Origin: Spirosoma oryzae
Lineage (GTDB): Bacteria; Bacteroidota; Bacteroidia; Cytophagales; Spirosomataceae
Length of the DNA: 64,000 bases
Direction of reading: 5' to 3'
Assembly (NCBI RefSeq): GCF_003002825.1
Contig: NZ_PVTE01000013.1
Span: 1 to 64,000, forward strand
The notes beneath the pieces are model-generated. The model made no database searches. It was not told where the DNA came from and worked only from the letters and a program-made list of their open reading frames with translations. Each line of letters begins with the position of its first letter. The stretch's first letter is position 1. Below, one piece after another: positions 55,408 through 64,000 of the stretch. Position numbers and translations under genes: made by a program.

Positions 55408-55444
55408 GCCGGGGTCTATCATTTACAAACCGGCGCTAATCTAC

Positions 55445-55936
55445 TTATTTCTTGGTGCCCGTGATGCTAAGTCGGCGCGATATCGTAACGCCACTTTGCA
55501 GAGTTTCGGCGGTAGTATTGAGTGCAAAGTCATTTGTGACAAATTGACCACTAGCTTTATAATCAGCAGTATATGTTTTGTTGTCAAATGAAATCGACTC
55601 GGTCTGTTTATCAATAATTGTGAAATTGGCTCCATTTAACTCCGCTGTCAGCGTTTGTTTTACCGCAGAATTATACGTGATGTCCAAATACAACTGATTG
55701 GCGACCTGTGATTTTGTAATGACTGCGCTGATTGTTCCGGCTTCGCGGCTACTTTCCAAACTGTTATTGATAAGCGTCGATGCCTGATAGCCGCCATTGT
55801 ACGTACCGATGTATTGGTCGCGTGGGTCAACGTCGTCGGCAGAGCCGGACGTTCGACAACTGGTGGCGAGGGTAATCAGGGCCAGTAAAGCAAAAAGTAG
55901 CGGCCGGGCGGATAAGCGGAGTGAAACTGAAATCAT
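55445..55936 (-). CDS. lipoprotein, unknown function
   Basis: 163 residues with lipoprotein signal (LLALITLATSC, Cys about residue 27). Beta-rich mature part with a repeating YTADYKASGQF-type pattern. No family recognised. Lower A+T contrast with neighbours was noticed, the 3' half being richer in A+T. Spaced 37 nt from the serine hydrolase gene. Confidence 0.7.
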   Translation of the reverse strand: MISVSLRLSARPLLFALLALITLATSCRTSGSADDVDPRDQYIGTYNGGYQASTLINNSLESSREAGTISAVITKSQVANQLYLDITYNSAVKQTLTAELNGANFTIIDKQTESISFDNKTYTADYKASGQFVTNDFALNTTAETLQSGVTISRRLSITGTKK

Positions 55937-56049
55937 GGGATGTTGGAATGACGATTCATTATGTCCTCGTCAGACAAAAAACGCCAGCGTGGGTTTAGTC
56001 AGTATGTCGATCGACGTAAAGATTGATGTCTTGTCAAGGTTTAGGCGGT

Positions 56050-58077
56050 TTAAGCAGCACCAATGTCAAGGCGAAATTCGGTGCCAGTAGCTGAGCCAGA
56101 CTGAACATCGATTCGGCAGTTAATCGACCGGGCCAGATCGCGGATGAGGTGCAGGCCCAGCCCGGTTTTGCCGCTAATGGCCGCATCGCTGGTGTAAAGC
56201 GTTTGCAACTGACTGTCTGACAGACCGGGGCCATTGTCGCGAATGATCAGCATCACCCGCCCTTTCTCCCGCCGGGCCTCCCACTGAATCCGGGCGTCGG
56301 GCTGGTTTTGCAGTGCTTTGATGGCGTTGCTGGTCAGATTCTGCATGATGGTGCGCAGATAATCTGCGTCGGTCGCGACCTGCAAATCGGTGGGTCTCTC
56401 GAAACTGAGCTGTACCTGCGTTACGCCCACGAAGAACCGTTGCAGGTAGTCGAACAGCGTCTGAACCGGTACTGCTCTAACGCTGGGTTTGAACTGCTGC
56501 ATCTGGCTTTTGCTCCACAACAGCATCGACTCCATTGTATCGAGCAACCCCTCGGCAGCTTCGGTAATTTTGTGCTCGTGACGGGTCGCCAGCTCAGGGG
56601 TAAGCAGGTCGGGGCTGGTTCGTTGCAGGTGCAGAAAGTTGATCAGATTGGCGATGGGACTCCGCAAGTCGTGGCTCAGGATGGCAAAAAAACGCGCCTT
56701 CACCTGGTTGGCTTCGTCAAGTTCCTGGTTCAAATGTAACAACGTCGTGTTGGTACGCTTCCGGGTTCGGCTTTGCCGGTACAGCAACCCTCCGATAACC
56801 AGCAGCAACCCCACGCTGACCAGCAGGGCCAGTTGCTGACGTTTCTGGCCGTCGATGGTAAGCTGATTGATCTGAAGCTGTTTATCCCGCAGTTCGATTT
56901 CCCGTTTACCTTCCAGTCCGGCAATTTTATTTTTGGCATCCTGCGAGTACAGTGAATCCTGCACGGTCTGATACGCCCGGAAGTTCTCATAAGCGCCCTT
57001 GTAGTTACCCGTCATCGCCTGCAACTCCGCCAGGTTTCCCCGAAAATGTGCCTGGTCGCTAATCTCCCCTTTGTCGGCACTAAGCCGGATAGCTTCGGTC
57101 AGATATTGCTCGGCCAGTCGCAGGCGGTCGGCCCGGCGAGTCGGCTGGATCGGGCTTTTTTGCAGCGAATCACTACGTACCAGATCCAGATAGGCGACCC
57201 CAAGATTAGCGCCATTATTGACGGCCTCCGGGTGACGCGGGTTGATGTCGTTCCAGAGTTGTTTGGCCTTGAGCGCATAGTCGATTTTCCGGGTGTAATC
57301 CGTTTGCATCGCCACCGACAGATTTCCGTAGGTTCTTGCCAGTCCGTCTTTATTGGCCACCTGCCGATGCATCGCCAGCGCCCGTAATCCGTACTGCCGT
57401 GCCTGCGTCCAGTTTTCCATCTGGGTGTAGAGGGCGGCCATACTGGTCAGGGATGCGGCCAGTTCGCGCCGGGCGTTGATGTCGGGATTGCGCTGGCGTT
57501 GCCGGAGGGCCAGCGCCCGTTGCCCAAACTGAAGGGCTTTGGGGAAGTTCTGCTGAATGCGATAGATTTCCGAAATGTTATCCAGGCACAGGCCAATCAG
57601 GTAGTTGTCGCCCGTGGCTTCGGCGTAGTTCAGTCCTTCAAAATAGTAGCGCGTAGCCGCCGAGTAATTCGACCGGATGTTCTGTTCGGCCACACCCAGG
57701 TTATTGACCGTACCCGCCAGATTCCAGGTGTCGTTTAGCGGTTTGTAAATCGCGACGGCTTTCAGCAGGTGATACCGGCACGAATCATAGTTGCCTTTTT
57801 CGCTGTAGGCCCGCCCGATGTAGGTGTTGAACACACCGATCCCTCTGGGCCAGTTCATGCGGGTAGTATGCTGCAAGCCCAACCGGCTGTAATACAGTGC
57901 CTGATCGACGCTGAGAAAAAAGGATTCGTCGGTAATCACCCGATACAGTCGGCCTTTCACCGTGTCGTTGGCCGCCCGGGGCAGTTCGGCCACCAGCGAA
58001 TCGATCAGCGCACGGCCCTGCTTCTGGGCGTGGGCGGGTATCGAAAACAAAAGGAGAAAGAGTAAAGCACGAGTCAT
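56050..58077 (-). CDS. TPR-containing sensor histidine kinase
   Basis: 675 residues. Signal peptide (LLFLLLFSIPAHAQ), about seven periplasmic TPR repeats (55-370), one membrane helix (about 412-432, LALLVSVGLLLVIGGLLY), then HisKA with FFAILSHDLRSPIANLINFL and HATPase (N box NLTSNAIKAL, DNGPGLS, TGLGLHLI). No REC domain. Forms a two-component pair with the LytTR gene immediately upstream (79-nt gap filled with a repeat). Confidence 0.93.
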   Translation of the reverse strand: MTRALLFLLLFSIPAHAQKQGRALIDSLVAELPRAANDTVKGRLYRVITDESFFLSVDQALYYSRLGLQHTTRMNWPRGIGVFNTYIGRAYSEKGNYDSCRYHLLKAVAIYKPLNDTWNLAGTVNNLGVAEQNIRSNYSAATRYYFEGLNYAEATGDNYLIGLCLDNISEIYRIQQNFPKALQFGQRALALRQRQRNPDINARRELAASLTSMAALYTQMENWTQARQYGLRALAMHRQVANKDGLARTYGNLSVAMQTDYTRKIDYALKAKQLWNDINPRHPEAVNNGANLGVAYLDLVRSDSLQKSPIQPTRRADRLRLAEQYLTEAIRLSADKGEISDQAHFRGNLAELQAMTGNYKGAYENFRAYQTVQDSLYSQDAKNKIAGLEGKREIELRDKQLQINQLTIDGQKRQQLALLVSVGLLLVIGGLLYRQSRTRKRTNTTLLHLNQELDEANQVKARFFAILSHDLRSPIANLINFLHLQRTSPDLLTPELATRHEHKITEAAEGLLDTMESMLLWSKSQMQQFKPSVRAVPVQTLFDYLQRFFVGVTQVQLSFERPTDLQVATDADYLRTIMQNLTSNAIKALQNQPDARIQWEARREKGRVMLIIRDNGPGLSDSQLQTLYTSDAAISGKTGLGLHLIRDLARSINCRIDVQSGSATGTEFRLDIGAA

Positions 58078-58083
58078 TTTTTT

Positions 58084-58181
58084 CGACAGGATTTACGGGA
58101 TTGACAGGATTAACAGCCGGGTCACCAGGCGGATATAACCGAATAAAAAAATCATGTCAATCATGTAAATCCTGTCGAAAA
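58084..58181. repeat. two copies of the ggatttacgggattgacagg repeat
   Basis: 58084-58113 (gacaggatttacgggattga and following) and an inverted copy at 58151-58181 (atcatgtcaatcatgtaaat and following). The second overlaps the end of the LytTR gene and encodes its last five residues and stop. Confidence 0.75.
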
Positions 58182-58870
58182 ACAGACCGGTAGCTCCGGC
58201 CGACCGGCAACGTAAACTGGCGAACGTGAACCTGTTGGGCGTCGATCCGGTCGATGTAGTGCCGCTGTACGGCGTAGCTCCGGTGGATGCGCAGAAACGA
58301 CTGAAATGGCTCATTCTGCAACAGATTCCCGATGGACGACAGCACCGTGTACGGCTGGGTCGTCGTCACAATCCGCGTATAGTCTTTCAACCCTTCCAAG
58401 TAGATCACCTCGTGCAGATTGAGTTTGATCTGCCGGTGGCCGTCCTTGATAAAAATCGTATCGGCTCCCAGACTCAGGTCGAATAGCTGGGCTTTTCGTT
58501 TCAGCTCGAAAAATTGTTCAACCCGGCTCACGGTGTGTCTGAACCGGTCGGCCCGGATGGGTTTCAGCAGGTAGTCGAGCGCATCGACCGCAAAACTATC
58601 GGCGGCATAATCGGGGTAGGCCGTGATGAACACACAAACTGGCACCTGCATCAGTTGCGCCCGCAGTTCCAGCCCGCTCAGGCCCGGCATATCCACGTCG
58701 AGCAGCAGCACATCGACGGCCCGATGCTGCAGGCTGGCCAGCGCGTCGGTAGGCGACTCGAACATTCCCACAACGTCGAGCGTCGGATACTGTCGGGCGT
58801 GGGCCAGTGCCGTCAGCCGATCAATTTCATTGTCATCGACAATCATACAGGAAAACGGGGGGTGCTGCAT
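58157..58870 (-). CDS. LytTR-family response regulator
   Basis: 237 residues. REC domain with phospho-acceptor Asp58 in VLLLDVDMPGLSG; LytTR domain in the second half (IKLNLHEVIYLEGLKDYTRIVT, FLRIHRSYAVQRHYIDRID). Precedes its TPR kinase gene. The C-terminal QDLHD and stop are read from the dispersed repeat, so the natural end may have been a few residues different. Divergent from the exported-protein run. Confidence 0.93.
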   Translation of the reverse strand: MQHPPFSCMIVDDNEIDRLTALAHARQYPTLDVVGMFESPTDALASLQHRAVDVLLLDVDMPGLSGLELRAQLMQVPVCVFITAYPDYAADSFAVDALDYLLKPIRADRFRHTVSRVEQFFELKRKAQLFDLSLGADTIFIKDGHRQIKLNLHEVIYLEGLKDYTRIVTTTQPYTVLSSIGNLLQNEPFQSFLRIHRSYAVQRHYIDRIDAQQVHVRQFTLPVGRSYRSVFRQDLHD

Positions 58871-59035
58871 GGCCGGGCGGTGGTTTACCCAAATGTAAGC
58901 GCTTCTCTAACAACAAGTCAACCACTCGCCCAAGGCAATGAGCCATTGGTCGATTTAAACCGTCGTTGGTCGATTCAGTGTTGCGAAAACCTGTCCGCCG
59001 GGGCAGTTTCGTCCCATCAACGCCGACAGTATACT

Positions 59036-59884
59036 ATGAAAAAGCTGCTGTTTCTGCTCTTGCTGGCCGGTTGTTCGCCTGGCGTGGATTCGCCCGACAA
59101 CCCACAACCTGACCCCGGCACTACTAATCTTGGCAACGGCCAACCGGGCGTAGTGGGGCTGGACGGTATCGACGCCTGGGATAAACTGGCTTCGTCCGAA
59201 AAAGAACGTATTAAAAGCTGGAACACGCTGTTTCTGCACCAATCGGTTGGGCAGGATCTGGAGGAAGGTGCCAAAGCCAATGGCATTACGTTCGACTATT
59301 TTGGCTCGAAAGACGTAGTAGACAAAGGCTCCCAGGGCAAGGGGCTGCGGGGTGGAATTTTTGTCGATGTCGGCGGCATTTCCAACGGCAATCCCGCCGA
59401 CAAAATGCGGGTATTCAAAGAAGCCGCGCTCCGGAGCAAAACCACCCTCAGGATTGCCATTTTCAAATTTGGCTATGCCGATATTCTGGACGCCAACCGC
59501 GACGGGGTCAAAACAGCCTACAAAACCTTTGTCGATGAACTCCGGCAGCAGATTCCGGGGCTGCGGTTCGTCCACGTAACGCCCCCGCTCGTGTACGCCA
59601 CCACCGCCGACGAAGGCAACGCGGCCAAAGCCAGCGTGGGGCAGTGGATGCGCGATACGTTCAAAAACACCGACGTCATTTTCGACCTGCAGTCCCTCGA
59701 AACCAACAACGGAGCCTGTCAGCAGAATACCGTACCGCGCATTTGTCCCGACAACCGGGCCAGCATCACCGACCCGTCGGAAGTGAATGGCGTAGACAGC
59801 GACGGGCAGGGCCATCTGGGCAAAAAAGCGGCCCAGCGGATCAGCAAAGCCTTTTTATACGCCATTTATCAGGCGGGAAAATAA
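59036..59884 (+). CDS. exported lipoprotein, SGNH-hydrolase-like
   Basis: About 282 residues from MKKLLFLLLLAGCSPG (lipobox Cys13); the open frame extends far upstream without coding signs. LFLHQSVGQDLEEGA resembles block I of SGNH hydrolases, with Ser in HQSVG, and GHLGKKAAQRISKAF may hold the terminal His. Overall identity uncertain; may instead be a non-catalytic relative. First gene of a co-directional run of exported proteins. Confidence 0.6.
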   Translation: MKKLLFLLLLAGCSPGVDSPDNPQPDPGTTNLGNGQPGVVGLDGIDAWDKLASSEKERIKSWNTLFLHQSVGQDLEEGAKANGITFDYFGSKDVVDKGSQGKGLRGGIFVDVGGISNGNPADKMRVFKEAALRSKTTLRIAIFKFGYADILDANRDGVKTAYKTFVDELRQQIPGLRFVHVTPPLVYATTADEGNAAKASVGQWMRDTFKNTDVIFDLQSLETNNGACQQNTVPRICPDNRASITDPSEVNGVDSDGQGHLGKKAAQRISKAFLYAIYQAGK

Positions 59885-59909
59885 CCTACAAACGCAACAA
59901 TCAGGAACT

Positions 59910-60518
59910 ATGGAACGTCGCGATTTTTTAGTCACCTCCGCCCTGCCGGGCCTGCTGTTGGGCATAAACCCAACCACCGCCGAAGCCACCAGCTTCGATC
60001 CGCTGAAGCCTTTCTACCTGCCCCCGATGCCCCCGCTGGAACCGGGTCCGCGCGGGCTGAACATCCGGACCCGCGTTCGGCAGAGCCAGACCAACGGCCA
60101 ATTTTCCTGCGTGGAATTTGCCCTGGCCGCCAAAAAAATGGGACCGGCCCCGCACCTTCACAAGGCACTCGATGAACTGATGTACGTCGTGGAAGGCACC
60201 ATTACGGTACTGGTTGACCAAACGGAATACCAGGTACAGGCGGGCGGCTGGCACCTGCGGCCCCGGGGCATCGTGCATACCTTCTGGAACGCCACCGACA
60301 GGCCCGCCGTCGGGATCGACTGCTATTTTCAGCAACCGTTCGAGGACTACCTGGAAGCTTCCACCTACACCATTCCCGAATACGCCCGGACCCACGGCCT
60401 GTCGATGGACGCGCCCGACATTCAGGCCAAATATAAAGCCCTGCACCAGCAGTTCGGCATGGTTGGCTTTCCCGAAAAACGACAACCGATAATCGACAAA
60501 TATGGCTTGATTGCGTAA
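59910..60518 (+). CDS. Tat-exported cupin-domain protein
   Basis: 202 residues. N-terminal MERRDFLVTSALPGLLLG has a twin-arginine signal, then a cupin core: GPAPHLHKALDELMYVVEGTITVLV (His/His/Glu metal site) and GGWHLRPRGIVHTFWNATDRP (second His). Metal-binding, role unknown; could be a quercetin-dioxygenase-like or sugar-binding cupin. 25 nt after the SGNH-like gene. Confidence 0.85.
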   Translation: MERRDFLVTSALPGLLLGINPTTAEATSFDPLKPFYLPPMPPLEPGPRGLNIRTRVRQSQTNGQFSCVEFALAAKKMGPAPHLHKALDELMYVVEGTITVLVDQTEYQVQAGGWHLRPRGIVHTFWNATDRPAVGIDCYFQQPFEDYLEASTYTIPEYARTHGLSMDAPDIQAKYKALHQQFGMVGFPEKRQPIIDKYGLIA

Positions 60519-60533
60519 AAAACTGCTTTTACG

Positions 60534-61145
60534 ATGGCAAGCCGTACCCGAATTCTCCTGTTCGTTGTCGTTCTGATCACCCTGAGCTGGGGGGTGTATG
60601 AGTGCAAGTATTACTACAGCTACTACGCCGATCTGAAGGACCGCCCGTGGGCCTACAGCCGCGACGAAAACACGCCCCTGCTGGTGGGAACGTGGCAGGG
60701 CGAATTCCGCGATCCCGACAACGTAGCCAAAACGATCCGACTCACGATTGAGCCGCCCGTTTCGGACGAAGAACGGTCCCGGAAAGCGGCCCGCCGAACC
60801 CGCAAACGAAGCAGTTTTTCTCGGACCGACAAGAAATGGTTCGGCGGAGAGGCTACCGTCACCAGTGTTCGGGGTAAGGAAGAATACAGCCTCAGCGGCC
60901 ACGTCAGGACCGACGACGGGCACCAGCTCGGGCCGGTTCGGTTCTCGACCGACGACGGTATCGGCCCAGTCCGCAGCAATTTTAATCTGCACTCCGCCAG
61001 CGAAGGTGGTACGTGGCAGGACGACGAGTTGACGCTCACGATTGGCTTTACCTATACCACCAAAACGGGGTCGAGCCACTGGAGCAGCGCCGACCCCCGC
61101 TACGACAAAAAAGCAACGATTCATTTCTCGCGCATCAAACCATGA
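60534..61145 (+). CDS. membrane-anchored protein of unknown function
   Basis: 203 residues with one N-terminal hydrophobic helix (ILLFVVVLITLSWGVY), then a polar beta-rich part with a run of basic residues (RKAARRTRKRS). No family recognised. The stop overlaps the next start (ATGA at 61142-61145), so it belongs in an operon with the lipoproteins that follow. Confidence 0.7.
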   Translation: MASRTRILLFVVVLITLSWGVYECKYYYSYYADLKDRPWAYSRDENTPLLVGTWQGEFRDPDNVAKTIRLTIEPPVSDEERSRKAARRTRKRSSFSRTDKKWFGGEATVTSVRGKEEYSLSGHVRTDDGHQLGPVRFSTDDGIGPVRSNFNLHSASEGGTWQDDELTLTIGFTYTTKTGSSHWSSADPRYDKKATIHFSRIKP

Positions 61146-61690
61146 AAAAGCTATTGACTTTTAGTCTGTTACTGACCGTTCTGCTGGGCAATTCGGGCGC
61201 GGGTTGTAGCGGCTCAAAAAGCGACGATCCGCAACCCGATCAATTCATCAGCCTGATTGGTCGGTGGGAACTGACCGAGGGCGAGGTCTACGTCCAGGAT
61301 GCCGGGCAACCGCAACGCATGATCGGAAAATCGGGGCCGGGGCTGGCGTATATTTTTTATACCGACGGCTCCTACGACGGCTGCGTACTGCCCGGCTCCG
61401 AATGGGACAATACCAGCCAGTTGGGGCAGTCAGGAAGCTGGAACTGCACATCCAACAAGCCCGGCCGGTGGGCGCTGAAGGTGACCAAACTCGACGGAAA
61501 AACCATCGACGACGGCACGCTGACCCTCACCGCCCCGACGCTGCCCAGCCCGTTCGTGCTGGAAAAACTGTTTGTCGGCACGGCTTCCGGCGGCTCCGCC
61601 AACGTGACGGTGCTGGTGGGTGATACGCCCGTAAAAACCGATGCCAGCGGACGAACCTCCTGGGCTACGTATCATTTCGTCAAAAAATAG
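61142..61690 (+). CDS. lipoprotein with lipocalin-like fold, unknown
   Basis: About 182 residues from MKKLLTFSLLLTVLLGNSGAGCSGS (lipobox Cys). Mature part opens SLIGRWELTEGEVY, the pattern of small lipocalin-like lipoproteins of Bacteroidota, with two Cys likely forming a disulfide (GCVLPG, SWNC). Coupled by ATGA to the previous gene. Confidence 0.75.
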   Translation: MKKLLTFSLLLTVLLGNSGAGCSGSKSDDPQPDQFISLIGRWELTEGEVYVQDAGQPQRMIGKSGPGLAYIFYTDGSYDGCVLPGSEWDNTSQLGQSGSWNCTSNKPGRWALKVTKLDGKTIDDGTLTLTAPTLPSPFVLEKLFVGTASGGSANVTVLVGDTPVKTDASGRTSWATYHFVKK

Positions 61691-61692
61691 CC

Positions 61693-62385
61693 ATGACACC
61701 CCTGCTCCTGCGTTCGCTGCTGCCGGTATTCGTGCTGCTCATCGGGCTGTCCTGTTCCCGACCAGAACCCGTCCCCGCCGACCCCATCGCCAATACGCAG
61801 TGGTACGGTACGTTTTCGTACAATGGCGAAACCCTGCTGCGGGTATTCACCATCCAGTTCGGCAAGGACAACGCGTTTGTGTGGCAGGATCTGAGCGGTT
61901 CATATTCGGGCCGTTGGACCCGTACCGACAACGACGTAACGATTTCGTTTACTGTCAACAACATTCAGACCCGTTTTCAGCTTGTCGGGACGAATCAGCT
62001 CACGAATCCCAAAAACCTGAACCATACTACCTGGACGGTTAAACAACTGGCCCGCATCGAGTCCGAAGCCACTCTGAAAATCGGAACTGTGCTGCCGAAA
62101 ACCAACTGGGCGGGCAGCCTGCTGCTGGCCTTCGATGCCGACAACCCCAACACCCTCGTGTTCCGGCCCGGCGCAGTAACGTACTACAATGGGCGGGGCG
62201 ATTACACCACGACGGGGCCGGTTCTGCAAGTGAAAAATGCCCACTGGAACGCTACGTATTCCGTCCTGTTCTTCGGCGTGTTCATCAACGAAAAAACCCT
62301 GATCGGCAACTTTCAGCAGAAATCACTATCCGACCAGACTGGTCCCTACAAGCCCCTGCCCCTCGAAGAATTTACCCGGAAATAA
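61693..62385 (+). CDS. lipoprotein, unknown
   Basis: 230 residues; lipoprotein signal (LLPVFVLLIGLSCS). Two similar beta-rich halves: NTQWYGTFSYNGE.. and NWAGSLLLAFDAD.., perhaps an internal duplication. Starts 2 nt after the previous stop. Confidence 0.75.
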   Translation: MTPLLLRSLLPVFVLLIGLSCSRPEPVPADPIANTQWYGTFSYNGETLLRVFTIQFGKDNAFVWQDLSGSYSGRWTRTDNDVTISFTVNNIQTRFQLVGTNQLTNPKNLNHTTWTVKQLARIESEATLKIGTVLPKTNWAGSLLLAFDADNPNTLVFRPGAVTYYNGRGDYTTTGPVLQVKNAHWNATYSVLFFGVFINEKTLIGNFQQKSLSDQTGPYKPLPLEEFTRK

Positions 62386-62387
62386 TC

Positions 62388-63920
62388 ATGAAAACCCACT
62401 GGCTTATCCTTCTACTCGGTCTCGTCTGGGCCTGCAAAAAGCAGGAAACACCCAATCCCTTCGGAATCGAACGGTTCGACCCCGTGCAGGGCGTCGCTGG
62501 TACGACCGTTACGATCCAGGGAACGGGTTTCTCGACCGACGTTACCAAGAACAGCGTAAAATTCGGGGGGAGTTCTTCCGCCACGGTTACGTCGGCCAAC
62601 CCGACGCAACTGGTCGTCACCGTGCCGGGCACCGCCAGAACGGGCCGGATCACCGTGGAAGCCGACGGCCAGACGGTGACCTCCGCCACGGATTTTACGG
62701 TACCGACCGGCCCCGGCCTGACCAGCTTCAGCCCCGAACAGGGCGAAGAAGGGGATGCCGTTACGCTCAAAGGCTACAACTTTACCAGCACGCTGACCGT
62801 GAAATTCAACGGAGTGGCCGTTCAGCGAACCAACCTCGTCCAGATCGGGACGTCGGAGTTGCGGGTTGTAGTGCCGGACGGAGCCACTACGGGTAAAATT
62901 ACCCTTGAAGACGCCAGCGGTCAGACCGCTTCGTCGAAGGAGTTTACGGTTATCGTTCCCCTGTCGGGCAAAGCGACCGTTAGCAAACTAGCGGCCCTGC
63001 CGGCCTACGCCAGTGCCGGAGCCGACGGGGTTCGGCTGGCGTTGGGCAACGGCTCTGCGGGAATCGGGAACAATCTGTTTATCACCGGCCCCGGTCAGAA
63101 AACCGTTTACCGGATGGACCTCGTCACCCTGGCCGTGGCCCCCTTCCAGACCATCGCCAACGCCCCCGTGAGCATTGCCGTTGCGGGCGACCAGCTGGTG
63201 TTCGGCGATACCGACGACGGCTATTACTACACGTGTCGGTTCGACAGGCTCTCCAGATCGACCACGGCCAATGACCAGGCGCGGTCTTTCTCGCTGAAAC
63301 CATCGGGCCCACTGTACCGGGAGTTCAATTTGATCGGTACCAACAGTGAGAACGAGCTCATCGGCATCAACAGCAGCACGGCCGGTGGAAATACCGCGTC
63401 CAGTTTTACGGCGACGATTGTTAATTCCCAGCTTAAGGGATCGCCCCAGCGGGCCAACGCCCATCTGGCCACCAACGGCAAAAGTGTGTTCGTTTTCTGC
63501 AATCAGACGCTCTGGAGACTCCAGGCCGACAAAACCCTGAAACGAGTGGCCGGATCGCCCGGTCAGGCGGGTTACGTGGATGGGCCGGCCGATGCCGCGC
63601 GTTTTCAGGATGGCGGCTACGCCCGGGGCAATGCCATCACGGTCGATCAGAACGACAACGTGTACGTCGCCGACTACGGCTCCGGGTGCATTCGCCGGGT
63701 GGATGCTTCGGGTACCGTAACGACCGTTGCCGGGAATCAGAAACTGGCTAATTCGACGGGTAGCACCAAGCCGGGACGCAGCCATCGCATGGCATTCCGG
63801 TTCGATCAGTTCGACCTGGCCATTGATCCGAATACGGGCGTGCTGTACGTGATCGCCAACAACAACGAGTCCGGTACTACGCTTCGGTTCGCCCTCTATA
63901 AAGTTATTTTCGATGCTTAA
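62388..63920 (+). CDS. IPT/TIG and NHL-repeat lipoprotein
   Basis: 510 residues; lipoprotein signal (LILLLGLVWAC, Cys16). Two IPT/TIG domains (about 22-105 and 108-190: IERFDPVQGVAGTTVTIQGTGF and LTSFSPEQGEEGDAVTLKGYNF), then an NHL-type propeller with a recurring A(I/V)TVDQNDNVYVADYGSGCIRRVDASG motif. SusE/SusF-independent surface lipoproteins of this sort are frequent in Cytophagales; ligand unknown. Two nt after the previous stop. Confidence 0.88.
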   Translation: MKTHWLILLLGLVWACKKQETPNPFGIERFDPVQGVAGTTVTIQGTGFSTDVTKNSVKFGGSSSATVTSANPTQLVVTVPGTARTGRITVEADGQTVTSATDFTVPTGPGLTSFSPEQGEEGDAVTLKGYNFTSTLTVKFNGVAVQRTNLVQIGTSELRVVVPDGATTGKITLEDASGQTASSKEFTVIVPLSGKATVSKLAALPAYASAGADGVRLALGNGSAGIGNNLFITGPGQKTVYRMDLVTLAVAPFQTIANAPVSIAVAGDQLVFGDTDDGYYYTCRFDRLSRSTTANDQARSFSLKPSGPLYREFNLIGTNSENELIGINSSTAGGNTASSFTATIVNSQLKGSPQRANAHLATNGKSVFVFCNQTLWRLQADKTLKRVAGSPGQAGYVDGPADAARFQDGGYARGNAITVDQNDNVYVADYGSGCIRRVDASGTVTTVAGNQKLANSTGSTKPGRSHRMAFRFDQFDLAIDPNTGVLYVIANNNESGTTLRFALYKVIFDA

Positions 63921-64000
63921 TCCGCTCTACATTGTGACGGCCTGCGGTAATATCACAGACGTTACCGCCGAATTGACATAAGCCATGCCTTGCATACCCG

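Noticed and set aside
59928..61124. 398-residue minus-strand frame across the cupin and anchored protein genes
   Set aside because: The plus-strand genes have a Tat signal, a cupin motif and operon-like spacing; the minus frame lacks any signal.

Overview
The window looks like chromosomal DNA of a Cytophagales bacterium (Bacteroidota), most likely Spirosoma or a close relative. Reasons: canonical Bacteroidota promoters (TTTG-N19-TAnnTTTG) upstream of several genes; a secreted protein with a C-terminal type IX secretion (Por) sorting signal; an Hc1-type histone-like protein; a TonB-dependent receptor; LytTR regulators; and many short dispersed palindromic repeats in the intergenic gaps. The genus is an inference from gene content, not a database match.

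Layout. 1-1.2 kb: a palindromic repeat tract and a VapBC-type toxin-antitoxin pair. 1.2-14 kb: a vitamin B12/cobalt block. Two divergent cobalamin riboswitches (about 10.35-10.79 kb) lie back to back. Leftward they lead into cobB, a cobN carrying an N-terminal Fe-S-like domain, a Fic-family gene with a striking palindromic upstream region, and a ChlI/ChlD-type chelatase ATPase. Rightward they lead into a NiCoT-type metal transporter and a BtuB-like TonB receptor. 14-23 kb: a second VapBC pair, a PQQ-type sugar dehydrogenase, a 3-keto-disaccharide-hydrolase-domain protein, an ATP-grasp enzyme with a histone-like tail, two esterases, a GH16 glucanase and an ECF sigma factor.

23.5-32.3 kb is the most striking region: a contiguous nitric oxide module. 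It encodes an H-NOX haem NO sensor, a multi-PAS hybrid histidine kinase with REC and Hpt domains, a LytTR response regulator and a 1480-residue self-sufficient nitric oxide synthase. The synthase is built as unknown N-terminal domain - globin-like domain without proximal His - canonical globin domain - NOS oxygenase - FMN/FAD/NADPH reductase. NO synthesis, NO sensing, phosphorelay and transcriptional output are therefore encoded side by side.

32-45.6 kb carries mostly housekeeping genes: an esterase, a LuxC-like acyl-CoA reductase divergent from a ferredoxin, a porin with an ammonium transporter, biotin carboxylase divergent from a serine-palmitoyltransferase-like enzyme, Hc1, a MaoC hydratase, an acyltransferase and an RlmI-like methyltransferase. 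45.6-59 kb holds a secreted metzincin-like protease with a T9SS tail, the pyruvate dehydrogenase E2, thioredoxin, a sterol desaturase-like hydroxylase, a thioesterase, a serine hydrolase and a TPR histidine kinase/LytTR pair. 59-64 kb is a run of co-directional exported proteins: SGNH-like, Tat cupin, membrane-anchored, two lipoproteins and an IPT/TIG-NHL protein.

At least four families of short repeats occupy the gaps. In three places they appear to supply the C-terminal codons and stop of the adjacent gene (VapC, CobB, LytTR regulator).
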